Assembly: GCA_022866885.1 (NCBI GenBank)
Contig: JALHWS010000080.1
Coordinates: forward strand, 1-12,605
Length of the DNA: 12,605 nt
From: Candidatus Microgenomates bacterium
GTDB taxonomy: Bacteria > Patescibacteriota > Microgenomatia > 2-02-FULL-39-11
Direction of reading: 5' to 3'
Shown: in pieces, positions 6,113 to 12,605 of the stretch
Layout of the letters: each line of letters opens with the position of its first letter
How positions within the stretch are numbered: position 1 is the first letter of the stretch
Translations under genes and position numbers: made by a program
The notes under the pieces: generated by a model
Told to the model about the DNA's origin: nothing
What the model saw: the letters and a program-made list of their open reading frames with translations, nothing else
Database searches by the model: none

Positions 6113-7489
6113 ATGAATAAAGGTAAAATTACGCAAGTCATCGGCGCAGTCGTTGATGTTGTTTTTGAAAAAAACTGTGCTCCTTCTCTTTATAATGCGC
6201 TTTTAGTTGATTCGGAATATGTCGAAAGCAAAAAGCTGGTTTTGGAAGTGGCGGCCCAGCTGGGAAAAGGTAAAGTTCGCTGTATCGCCTTAGGTACTAC
6301 CGACGGATTGAAACGCGGACAGGAAGTTCTCGATACCGGCAAATCTATTTCCGTACCGGTTGGCAAACAGACTTTAGGAAGACTTTTTAACGTCGTCGGC
6401 GAGACAATCGACGGCAAAGGAAAGCTAAAATCTGATAAAACCTATCCCATCCATCGGGAATCACCACCGCTTCTGAAGCAAGCGGTGAAAACGGAAATCC
6501 TGGAAACCGGTTTAAAAGTCATTGATTTGATCGCTCCTTTTGTCAAAGGAGGCAAAGTGGCTGTTTTCGGCGGCGCCGGAGTCGGCAAGACTGTCCTGAT
6601 ACAGGAACTGATCCGAAATGTGGCTACTGTTCACGGAGGTGTGTCCGTTTTTACCGGTGTCGGTGAGAGGTCAAGGGAAGGAAATGACCTTTGGCTTGAA
6701 ATGAAAGCCTCGGGCGTCTTGGAAAAAACGGCTATGGTATTCGGACAAATGAATGAGCCGCCGGGCAGCAGATTGCGGGTCGCTTTAACCGGTTTGACTA
6801 TGGCGGAATATTTTCGGGATGAGGAAAAACAGGATGTTTTGCTTTTTATTGATAATATTTTCCGTTTTGCCCAAGCCGGCAGCGAAGTTTCCGCCCTTTT
6901 AGGAAGAATTCCTTCAGCGGTCGGTTACCAACCGACACTGGCTTCCGAGATGAGCGGTTTGCAGGAGCGGATCACTTCCACCAAAGACGGTTCAATCACT
7001 TCAGTCCAGGCGGTTTATGTGCCGGCCGATGACTATACCGACCCGGCACCGGTAGCCACTTTTGCCCATTTGGACGCCAATATCTCCCTTGAGCGGGCGA
7101 TTGCCGAACAATCACTTTATCCGGCCGTTGATCCGCTTTCCTCAAACTCCAGGATACTGACACCGGAAATCGTTGGCGAAGAACATTATCAGGTTTCCCG
7201 GGGAGTCCAAAAAGTCCTGCAAAGGTATAAAGACCTGCAGGATATCATCGCCATTTTGGGGATGGAAGAACTTTCCGATGAGGATAAACTGACAGTATCG
7301 CGGGCTAGGAAAATCCAGCGTTTCTTATCCCAACCGATGTTTGTGGCGGAAGCATTCACTGCCACAGCCGGGAAATATGTTTCTTTGGAGGAGACGATCC
7401 GCGGGTTTAAAGAAATTCTGGAAGGTAAACACGACAGTAAACCGGAGCAGGCTTTTTATATGGTCGGTGGAATTGATGAGGTGAAGTGA
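6113..7489 (+). CDS. atpD: F-type ATP synthase subunit beta (catalytic)
   Basis: This subunit forms ATP at three catalytic sites of F1. The 458-residue protein has the Walker A loop GGAGVGKT (153-160) and the catalytic glutamate/arginine pair in GVGERSREGNDL (E185, R186). It also has the Walker B region VLLFIDNIFRFAQAGSEVS (~242-260), GRIPSAVGYQPTL (~264-276) and YPAVDPL (~336-342). The DELSEED lever appears as EELSDED (385-391). All catalytic residues I can place are present, so the subunit should be active. The ATG at 6113 is two bases after the atpG stop, without a clear Shine-Dalgarno site. The stop codon lies in the first base pairs of a small hairpin at the start of the atpD-atpC gap. 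Confidence 0.97.
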   Translation: MNKGKITQVIGAVVDVVFEKNCAPSLYNALLVDSEYVESKKLVLEVAAQLGKGKVRCIALGTTDGLKRGQEVLDTGKSISVPVGKQTLGRLFNVVGETIDGKGKLKSDKTYPIHRESPPLLKQAVKTEILETGLKVIDLIAPFVKGGKVAVFGGAGVGKTVLIQELIRNVATVHGGVSVFTGVGERSREGNDLWLEMKASGVLEKTAMVFGQMNEPPGSRLRVALTGLTMAEYFRDEEKQDVLLFIDNIFRFAQAGSEVSALLGRIPSAVGYQPTLASEMSGLQERITSTKDGSITSVQAVYVPADDYTDPAPVATFAHLDANISLERAIAEQSLYPAVDPLSSNSRILTPEIVGEEHYQVSRGVQKVLQRYKDLQDIIAILGMEELSDEDKLTVSRARKIQRFLSQPMFVAEAFTATAGKYVSLEETIRGFKEILEGKHDSKPEQAFYMVGGIDEVK

Positions 7490-7501
7490 CGCGAAGCGTC
7501 A
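7487..7501 (+). repeat. Six-base-pair hairpin over the atpD stop codon
   Basis: TGACGC (7487-7492) and GCGTCA (7496-7501) form a perfect stem with a GAA triloop. The TGA stop of atpD lies in the 5' arm. It abuts the REP-like palindrome that follows and may be part of the same inserted element, or a 3'-end stabiliser of the atpD message. Confidence 0.6.
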
Positions 7502-7581
7502 TCCCGAACTTGTTTCGGGATCCCATTACATTTAATAATCTCTTAACTAATTATAAGATGCTGAAACAAGTTCAGCATGAC
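7498..7581. repeat. REP/MITE-like bipartite palindromic element between atpD and atpC
   Basis: Two 25-base arms (7498-7522 and 7557-7581) are inverted copies with four mismatches and flank a 34-base AT-rich core. Each arm is itself a hairpin. ATCCCGAA/TTCGGGAT (7501-7508 with 7514-7521) has loop CTTGT. ATGCTGAA/TTCAGCAT (7558-7565 with 7571-7578) has loop ACAAG. The two apices, GAACTTGTTTC and GAAACAAGTTC, are exact reverse complements. The four mismatches fall in pairs that keep both stems intact (C-G against G-C, and C-G against T-A). The GTCATCC-GAACTTGTTTC-GGATC style resembles dispersed palindromic repeats I recall from several unrelated bacterial genomes. No transposase is nearby. Confidence 0.75.
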
Positions 7582-7590
7582 ATATGATTT

Positions 7591-8013
7591 ATGTCCACGT
7601 TTCTTCTCGAAATCATTACTCCTGAAAGGATCGCTTTTTCCGACCAGGTAGAGATGGTTAGCGTCCCTTCAAGTACCGGCATTTTAGGCATACTGCCGGG
7701 TCATATTCCGCTTTTCAGCCGTTTAGTCGAAGGCGAAATAAAAATCACCAAAAAAAATGAGGATTATTTTCTGGCCATCGGCAGCGGTTTTTTGGAGGTC
7801 ACCCATGAAAAAGTAAATATTTTAGTTACTTCCGCATACCACGCCGATGAGATAAATGAACAGGAAGTCTTAACCGCCAGGAAACGGGCCGAAGAACTGT
7901 TGACGGCCAAACCGACCGGAGCAGCTTTACTGGAAGCCCAATCTCTTTTTAAACGTTCGACCATTGCCTTAAAAGTATTAAACAGGAGAAAACGATCTCC
8001 GGTAATTTCCTGA
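7591..8013 (+). CDS. atpC: F-type ATP synthase subunit epsilon
   Basis: This central-stalk subunit binds gamma and can inhibit ATP hydrolysis. The 140 residues show the family's N-terminal beta-sandwich (~1-85): LLEIITPERIAFSDQVEMVSVP, then GILGILPGHIPLFSRLVEGE, then GSGFLEVTHEKVNIL. A C-terminal helical pair follows (~90-130, TARKRAEELL...LFKRSTIALKVL). The ATG at 7591 is the only suitable start; it lies 101 bases after atpD, immediately after the palindromic element, and has no Shine-Dalgarno site. The start codon sits in a possible 5-bp stem (GACAT 7579-7583 with ATGTC 7591-7595). The stop overlaps the next gene by one base (TGATG). Confidence 0.95.
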   Translation: MSTFLLEIITPERIAFSDQVEMVSVPSSTGILGILPGHIPLFSRLVEGEIKITKKNEDYFLAIGSGFLEVTHEKVNILVTSAYHADEINEQEVLTARKRAEELLTAKPTGAALLEAQSLFKRSTIALKVLNRRKRSPVIS

Positions 8014-8903
8014 TGGATAAGATAAAACGAACAGAAGAAGACATCCGTAATCTGAAAATTCAGGGAGCGACCAATATCGCTTTGGCCGTTATTGATACCC
8101 TTTTCGAAAAAGACTTGGCATCTTCCGAAGTACGTTCGATTGCCGAAAAATTAGCCTACGCCAGACCAACCGAGCCTTTGGCCCAAAATGCCCTCCGATA
8201 TATTTTTTCCGCCTCAAATCAAACTAGGGAATATTACCAGCAAAAAGCAACGGAATATAAGGAAGCAATCCAAAAAGCCAAACAGGAGATTATTAACAAT
8301 GCCCTGTCATTAATTCAAAATGAAGCGGTTTATCTGACTCATTGCCATTCTTCAACTGTTGTTGCCATTTTCAAAAAAGCGAAAAGTCAGGGGAAATCTT
8401 TCGCCGTATATGCCACCGAGACAAGGCCATTGTACCAAGGTAGGATTACTGCCCGGGAACTGACGCAAGCTGGTGTCGAAGAAGTGACCTTAATCATCGA
8501 TGATGTGGCAGAATCTTTGATTGAAGGCAGGCTCAAGCAGGTCGATGCCGTTTTTATCGGTGCAGACCTTATAAGCGAAAAAGGTTTCGTCAATAAAGTC
8601 GGCAGTCTCGGTATTGCCCGGGCGGCGGAAAGAAAAGGAATTCCGCTTTATTGTCTGACGACACTGCTTAAATATGATCCGAGACCTTTTTCTGATGACT
8701 TGATTGAAAAAAGGAGCGGTGAAGAGATCTGGAAAAGCCCACCAAAAGGTATCCGTATTTATGCTCCGGCTTTCGATTTTATCCCTTATCTGTCAAATGT
8801 GAAAATTGTTTGCGAAAAAGGGATATTTACGGGGTCTGAAGTAAAAAGGATAGTCAGACGGAACTACCCCTTTTTATTTATTGATAAAAGCGCAGTAAAG
8901 TAA
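8013..8903 (+). CDS. eIF-2B alpha/beta/delta-fold isomerase, probable ribose-1,5-bisphosphate isomerase-like
   Basis: The 296-residue protein belongs to the family that includes archaeal ribose-1,5-bisphosphate isomerase, methylthioribose-1-phosphate isomerase (MtnA) and eIF-2B regulatory subunits. It has an N-terminal helical part starting IRNLKIQGATNIALAV (~11-26) and a Rossmann-like part. The latter carries THCHSS (C111 in the active-site cysteine position), ETRPLYQGRITAREL (~136-150), IGADLI (D185, the catalytic aspartate position) and NKVGSLGIA (~194-202). The presence of both Cys and Asp favours an enzyme over a pure initiation factor. In archaea and some CPR bacteria the ribose-1,5-bisphosphate enzyme works with AMP phosphorylase and RuBisCO; neither partner is in this window. 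It overlaps atpC by one base and is therefore probably co-transcribed with the ATP synthase. The exact substrate cannot be settled from sequence alone. Confidence 0.8.
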   Translation: MDKIKRTEEDIRNLKIQGATNIALAVIDTLFEKDLASSEVRSIAEKLAYARPTEPLAQNALRYIFSASNQTREYYQQKATEYKEAIQKAKQEIINNALSLIQNEAVYLTHCHSSTVVAIFKKAKSQGKSFAVYATETRPLYQGRITARELTQAGVEEVTLIIDDVAESLIEGRLKQVDAVFIGADLISEKGFVNKVGSLGIARAAERKGIPLYCLTTLLKYDPRPFSDDLIEKRSGEEIWKSPPKGIRIYAPAFDFIPYLSNVKIVCEKGIFTGSEVKRIVRRNYPFLFIDKSAVK

Positions 8904-8913
8904 TAAAATATCT

Positions 8914-8938
8914 TCCCAAGAGCTTTCTGGGATTTTTT
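8914..8938 (+). terminator. Intrinsic-terminator-like hairpin touching the carA start codon
   Basis: TCCCA (8914-8918) pairs with TGGGA (8928-8932), with possible extra GA/TC pairing inside, followed by six T (8933-8938). The next base is the A of the carA ATG. It is placed to end the atp-isomerase transcript, yet leaves no room for a separate carA promoter or Shine-Dalgarno site downstream. It may be a partial terminator with readthrough. Confidence 0.6.
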
Positions 8939-10024
8939 ATGGGAAAAAGAGGATATCTGATTTTGGAAAACGGAAAAGTTTTTGAAGGATATTCTTTTGG
9001 ATGGGAGAAAGAAGTATCCGGAGAAGTGGTTTTCAATACCGGCATGACCGGATATCCGGAAAGTTTTACCGATCCTTCTTATTACGGCCAAATCCTGACC
9101 ATGACCTATCCGCTAATCGGAAATTACGGTGTACCGCCAAAGACAAGTTTTGAGTCCGACCGGATTCAAATTCGCGGTTTGATAGTATCTTCTTACATAG
9201 ACAACAAAAGCCATTGGCAATCTGTTAAAACTTTAGCGGATTGGCTTAGGCAAGAAAAAGTACCGGGCCTTTTCGATATTGACACCAGGACCCTCACTAA
9301 AATTATTCGCGAATTTGGCGTAATGAAAGGAAACATTACCCTTAAAAATCCCCGAGACACCTCGGGGATTATTTTTGATGATATAAATGGCGGAAATCTA
9401 ATTCCTTATGTATCCTGTAAACAGCCGAAAATTTACGGCAACGGCGGCTTGCGGATCCTCTTAATTGATTGCGGAGTCAAAAACAACATTATCAGATTAT
9501 TGTTGGGAAAAGGAGCAACCGTTATTTGTGTTCCTTGGGACTACCAACCTTTCTCAAAAAGCAATAAATATCAGTTTGACGCTATCCTGGTCAGTAACGG
9601 ACCGGGAGATCCGAAGGCCGCCAAACAGACAATCGTTACTTTGAGAGAAGCGATCAAGAGAAAAATTCCGATTATCGGTATATGTCTGGGTAATCAGATT
9701 TTGGCATTGGCCACAGGAGCAGATACTTATAAATTAAAATACGGTCATCGCGGCCAAAACCAACCGGTTCGCGATCTTCTTACCGGCCGATGTTATATTA
9801 CCACTCAAAATCACGGGTATGCCGCAGTCGTGAAAACGCTTCCCGCAAATTGGCTACCGTGGCTTATCAACTTGAATGATTCCACCAATGAAGGTATCAG
9901 GCACTGCGAACTTCCGTTTTTCTCGATGCAGTTTCATCCGGAAGCAACACCCGGGCCAACTGATACGGAAGAATTAATAGACGGTTGTCTTGGAGAAATC
10001 AAAAAATGGCTGAAAAAAAATTAA
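8939..10024 (+). CDS. carA: Carbamoyl-phosphate synthase small subunit (glutaminase)
   Basis: This subunit hydrolyses glutamine and passes ammonia to CarB for carbamoyl phosphate synthesis (pyrimidine and arginine pathways). The 361 residues have the CarA N-terminal domain (GEVVFNTGMTGYPESFTDPS, ~28-47; DIDTRTLTKIIRE, ~113-125) and a class I glutamine amidotransferase domain (~171-356). The catalytic triad is visible: C249 in GICLGNQ, H333 and E335 in FHPEATPGP. The residue two after the motif leucine is N where the family usually has H (GICLGHQ). The ATG at 8939 aligns with the E. coli start; no Shine-Dalgarno site precedes it, only a terminator-like hairpin. A second terminator-like hairpin lies inside the gene at 9347-9376. 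The 3' end overlaps carB by 19 bases. Confidence 0.96.
   Translation: MGKRGYLILENGKVFEGYSFGWEKEVSGEVVFNTGMTGYPESFTDPSYYGQILTMTYPLIGNYGVPPKTSFESDRIQIRGLIVSSYIDNKSHWQSVKTLADWLRQEKVPGLFDIDTRTLTKIIREFGVMKGNITLKNPRDTSGIIFDDINGGNLIPYVSCKQPKIYGNGGLRILLIDCGVKNNIIRLLLGKGATVICVPWDYQPFSKSNKYQFDAILVSNGPGDPKAAKQTIVTLREAIKRKIPIIGICLGNQILALATGADTYKLKYGHRGQNQPVRDLLTGRCYITTQNHGYAAVVKTLPANWLPWLINLNDSTNEGIRHCELPFFSMQFHPEATPGPTDTEELIDGCLGEIKKWLKKN
9347..9376 (+). terminator. Terminator-like perfect hairpin inside carA
   Basis: AATCCCCGAG (9347-9356) and CTCGGGGATT (9361-9370) form a perfect 10-bp stem with an ACAC loop, followed by ATTTTT. It has the form of a good intrinsic terminator but lies in frame within carA, encoding NPRDTSGIIF (~137-146) between conserved N-terminal blocks and the amidotransferase domain. 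It could attenuate carAB transcription when translation lags, or be a small palindrome acquired by the gene. Confidence 0.5.
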
Positions 10025-12522
10025 ATTTGAAAAAAGTCCTGCTTTTGGGATCCGGCGCTCTGAAAATCGGCGAAGCCGGTGAATTCGATTACTCGGGATC
10101 TCAGGCAGCAAAAGCACTGAAAGAAGAAGGGATAGAAACGGTTTTGATAAATCCCAATATTGCTACCATCCAGACTTCTCCTGATTTTGTTTCCAAAATT
10201 TATCTTCTGCCGGTTACTCCGTATTTTGTCGAAAAGGTTATTGCTAAAGAAAAACCCCAAGGCATCCTTCTTGGTTTCGGCGGCCAAACCGCCTTAAACT
10301 GCGGTTTAGCTCTTTCTGAAAAAAGGGTTTTCGAGAAGTATAATGTTATGGTACTTGGGACACCGGTTTCGGCCATCGAAAAGACTGAAGACCGGTTGCT
10401 TTTCCGAAAAAGCATCCAAGAGTTGGGATTGAAAGTCCCTCAAAGCTTCTTGTGTCATCGTATAAATGATCTTCAAAAATTACGGGATAAAATAAAATTC
10501 CCGGTAATCGTGCGGGCAGGGTTTTCGCTAGGAGGCTTGGGAAGCGGGGTTGCCAGAAATTTTACCGAACTGAAAAAAATTGCCGAAAAAGCCCTGATTT
10601 TATCGCCGCAGATATTGATTGAAGAATATCTGGAACATTGGCAAGAAATAGAATACGAAGTTGTCCGTGACCGGTATGATAACACGATTGTCGTTTGCAA
10701 TATGGAAAACTTCGACCCGATGGGTATTCATACGGGTGAATCCATAGTCGTTGCTCCTTCACAGACTTTAAATAATTACGAATATCATCTTTTGCGGGAT
10801 ATCGCTATCAAAGTCATTAAATCTTTACCCGTTGTCGGCGAGTGTAACATCCAATTTGCCTTAAATCCGAAAAATGGAGATTACCGGATTATCGAAGTGA
10901 ATGCCAGATTATCCCGGTCAAGCGCCTTGGCTTCAAAAGCGACCGGTTATCCTTTGGCCTATATCGCGGCCAAACTGGCTCTCGGCTATTCCTTGTCCGA
11001 AATTCAAAACCAGGTAACTAAAGCCACCTGCGCCTTTTTTGAACCGGCCCTTGATTATATGGTTGTTAAAATTCCCCGCTGGGATTTTTTGAAATTTAAA
11101 AATGTAAATGACATCATCGGCAGTGAAATGCAAAGCGTCGGTGAGGTAATGGCGATCGGCCGATCATTCTCCGAGACTATACAAAAAGCAGTCAGAAGTC
11201 TGGATTTGGATTATGAAGGAATTATTTCCGATGAGGTTAAAAAGCTAAATAAAAAATTATTGAATCATCGAAAAACTGCTTTGAAAAATCTGTCGCCGAA
11301 CCCAAGCCGTCTTTATAATATAACGCACAATCTTTTCCTCGGGCAGACGATTTCCGAAATATATAAAGAAACCGGAATCGATCCGTGGTTTATCGGGCAA
11401 TTGAAGGAAATTGTTGATTATTACAAATTACTAATTCAAAAAGCTAAAAAAAACAGTCTGACATCCGAGGTTCTTCTTCAGGCTAAAAAAATGGGTTTCT
11501 CCGACTCGCAAATTGCCGATATTTATAATCAAAAGTGGCAATCGATAAGAAATTTGCGCAAAAAATACGGCATTACTCCGAAAATATGCCAGATAGATAC
11601 CCTGGCGGGCGAATTTCCGGCCAAAACCAATTATTTATATTTGTCTTACCATCGGCAAGCACATGATATTGCCAAAAGTAACGAAAAACAGATCGGTATT
11701 ATCGGTGGAGGACCTTATCAGATCGGCTCATCTGTGGAATTTGACTGGTGCGCCGTAAACAGCGTTTTGACCGCCAAGAAGTTAGGTTACCGGCCGATCA
11801 TAATCAATTGCAATCCGGAAACAGTTTCTACGGATTACGACATCTCGAATAAATTATATTTTGAAGAGTTGACTTTGGAACGGATTTTGGATATTTCCGA
11901 CTTTGAAAAATGTCCGTTAATCGTTTCCGTCGGCGGTCAGATTCCGAACACTTTGGCGTTGAAACTGTCGGATGAAGTGAAGCTTTTGGGAACTTCTTCA
12001 ACTGCCGTGGATAAAGCGGAAGACAGGGAAAAGTTTTCTGCTCTTTTGGATAAATTGAAGATAAATCAGCCTGCCTGGCGCCGTTTGAAAACCAAAGAGG
12101 AAGCTTGCAACTTTGCCGGGGAAATCGGTTATCCGGTTTTGATCAGGCCGTCTTATGTTTTGTCGGGGAAAGCGATGTTTGTCGCTTATTCGGAAAAAGT
12201 GTTGGAGGCTTTTTTGCATGAAGCCAGTTTTATCATTAATCCCGATTATCCGGTCGTCATCTCCAAATTCATCAGAGGCGTCAAGGAAGTCGATTTCGAC
12301 GCGGTTGCCCAAAACGGTAAGATTATTGTTTATGCGATTTCCGAACATATAGAACATTCCGGCGTCCATTCAGGTGATGCCAGTTTGGTTTTGCCCTCAT
12401 TTTCCTTAAGCCAAGAAGCAAAAAAACAGATAGTAGCCGTATCCGAAAAAATCGCTAGAAATCTACCTATAAACGGGCCATTTAACATCCAATACCTGGT
12501 AAAAGAAATATCTCCTCAATAA
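10006..12522 (+). CDS. carB: Carbamoyl-phosphate synthase large subunit, cut off near its C-terminal third
   Basis: This subunit builds carbamoyl phosphate with two ATP-grasp synthetase halves. The first half is complete: GSGALKIGEAGEFDYSGSQ (~15-33), VRDRYDNTIVVCNMENFDPMG, and metal ligands Q283, E297 and N299 (E. coli Q285, E299, N301). The middle oligomerisation domain follows. The second half starts at IGIIGGGPYQIG (~563) and runs to FNIQ (Q829). The ligands matching E. coli E841 and N843, and the whole C-terminal allosteric domain, are missing: the reading frame passes a junction near 12490 and stops after a few foreign codons. The result is 838 residues against about 1073 in E. coli. 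I chose the ATG at 10006 (GGAGA Shine-Dalgarno at 9992-9996) over the in-frame TTG at 9985. As written, the second ATP site could not work. Confidence 0.93.
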   Translation: MAEKKLNLKKVLLLGSGALKIGEAGEFDYSGSQAAKALKEEGIETVLINPNIATIQTSPDFVSKIYLLPVTPYFVEKVIAKEKPQGILLGFGGQTALNCGLALSEKRVFEKYNVMVLGTPVSAIEKTEDRLLFRKSIQELGLKVPQSFLCHRINDLQKLRDKIKFPVIVRAGFSLGGLGSGVARNFTELKKIAEKALILSPQILIEEYLEHWQEIEYEVVRDRYDNTIVVCNMENFDPMGIHTGESIVVAPSQTLNNYEYHLLRDIAIKVIKSLPVVGECNIQFALNPKNGDYRIIEVNARLSRSSALASKATGYPLAYIAAKLALGYSLSEIQNQVTKATCAFFEPALDYMVVKIPRWDFLKFKNVNDIIGSEMQSVGEVMAIGRSFSETIQKAVRSLDLDYEGIISDEVKKLNKKLLNHRKTALKNLSPNPSRLYNITHNLFLGQTISEIYKETGIDPWFIGQLKEIVDYYKLLIQKAKKNSLTSEVLLQAKKMGFSDSQIADIYNQKWQSIRNLRKKYGITPKICQIDTLAGEFPAKTNYLYLSYHRQAHDIAKSNEKQIGIIGGGPYQIGSSVEFDWCAVNSVLTAKKLGYRPIIINCNPETVSTDYDISNKLYFEELTLERILDISDFEKCPLIVSVGGQIPNTLALKLSDEVKLLGTSSTAVDKAEDREKFSALLDKLKINQPAWRRLKTKEEACNFAGEIGYPVLIRPSYVLSGKAMFVAYSEKVLEAFLHEASFIINPDYPVVISKFIRGVKEVDFDAVAQNGKIIVYAISEHIEHSGVHSGDASLVLPSFSLSQEAKKQIVAVSEKIARNLPINGPFNIQYLVKEISPQ

Positions 12523-12605
12523 TTACCGTTCCTCCAATCATGATGGGGAGCATTGTCCCGACTATACTAATCACAGGTATCATGGAGTTTTTCAAGGCGT
12601 GCCTC
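12482..12605 (-). CDS. OppB/DppB-type ABC transporter permease, C-terminal fragment
   Basis: Read on the minus strand from 12604, the sequence encodes RHALKNSMIPVISIVG, then about ten residues, then GGTVIIEEIFLLPGIG. It ends C-stop at 12482. The pattern L.N..IPV...G......GG.V..E.IF..PG.G is the hallmark of binding-protein-dependent permeases of the peptide/nickel importer family (BPD_transp_1), at the segment just before the last membrane helix. The normal continuation after PGIG is lost where the sequence becomes carB, so both the 5' end (beyond the window) and the true 3' end (beyond the junction) are missing. It was too short to stand out by ORF length; the motif is what identifies it. Confidence 0.8.
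   Translation of the reverse strand, partial: RHALKNSMIPVISIVGTMLPIMIGGTVIIEEIFLLPGIGC
12486..12494. other. Inverted junction between carB and a permease gene
   Basis: The carB family match on the + strand continues to the FNIQ codons (ending at 12492). The permease match on the - strand continues to the last G of PGIG (12488-12490). The two matches share about five bases (12488-12492). Neither continues in its expected way past this point. This looks like an end-to-end inverted join at a short microhomology, either a real rearrangement or a chimera made during amplification or assembly. Confidence 0.7.

Noticed and set aside
9985..10005. Alternative TTG start for carB
   Set aside because: GGAGA at 9992-9996 is well spaced for the ATG at 10006, and the added residues do not resemble CarB.
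12508..12604. Membrane-like plus-strand translation after the carB stop
   Set aside because: The plus-strand frame is hydrophobic only as the mirror of the minus-strand frame, which carries a recognisable permease signature.
1..12605. CRISPR array, tRNA, rRNA, riboswitch or novel defence system
   Set aside because: No regularly spaced direct repeats, cloverleaf or recognised aptamer was seen, and all substantial genes belong to known housekeeping families.

Overview
The window holds the 3' part of dnaE, a complete F-type ATP synthase operon, an eIF-2B-fold sugar-phosphate isomerase gene, carA and most of carB. All are on the + strand and tightly packed. At the right edge carB breaks off and runs into an oppositely oriented fragment of an OppB/DppB-type ABC transporter permease. 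The compact layout, scarce Shine-Dalgarno sites, very short delta subunit and a charged loop inserted in subunit a suggest a streamlined bacterium, most likely of the Candidate Phyla Radiation (Patescibacteria). That placement is inference from gene content and protein style; no rRNA or tRNA is present to test it.

Layout: dnaE C-terminal half (1-1458). A near-consensus promoter overlaps the dnaE stop codon (1455-1483) and drives the atp operon in the order atpZ-B-E-F-H-A-G-D-C (1498-8013). The next gene overlaps atpC by one base and encodes a MtnA / ribose-1,5-bisphosphate isomerase-like protein (8013-8903). A terminator-like hairpin follows, with its T-run touching the carA start codon (8939-10024). 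carB (10006-12522) overlaps carA and lacks about 235 C-terminal residues. The permease fragment lies on the minus strand to the window end.

How the genes work together: the F0 genes (a, c, b) and F1 genes (delta, alpha, gamma, beta, epsilon) make one complete synthase. The c subunit lacks the usual Na+-ligand side chains, which points to proton coupling. The isomerase gene sits in the same transcription unit and could link AMP/ribose salvage with energy metabolism. CarA and CarB make carbamoyl phosphate for pyrimidines and arginine.

Most of the unexplained structure is at RNA level. A large double-hairpin region lies before atpE, which has by far the best ribosome binding site in the window. 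A two-hairpin REP/MITE-like palindrome with compensatory substitutions separates atpD from atpC. Terminator-like hairpins occur after atpE, before carA and inside carA. Apart from the 136 bp before atpE and the 101 bp before atpC, no gap exceeds about 40 bp, so there is no gene-free stretch over 300 bases.
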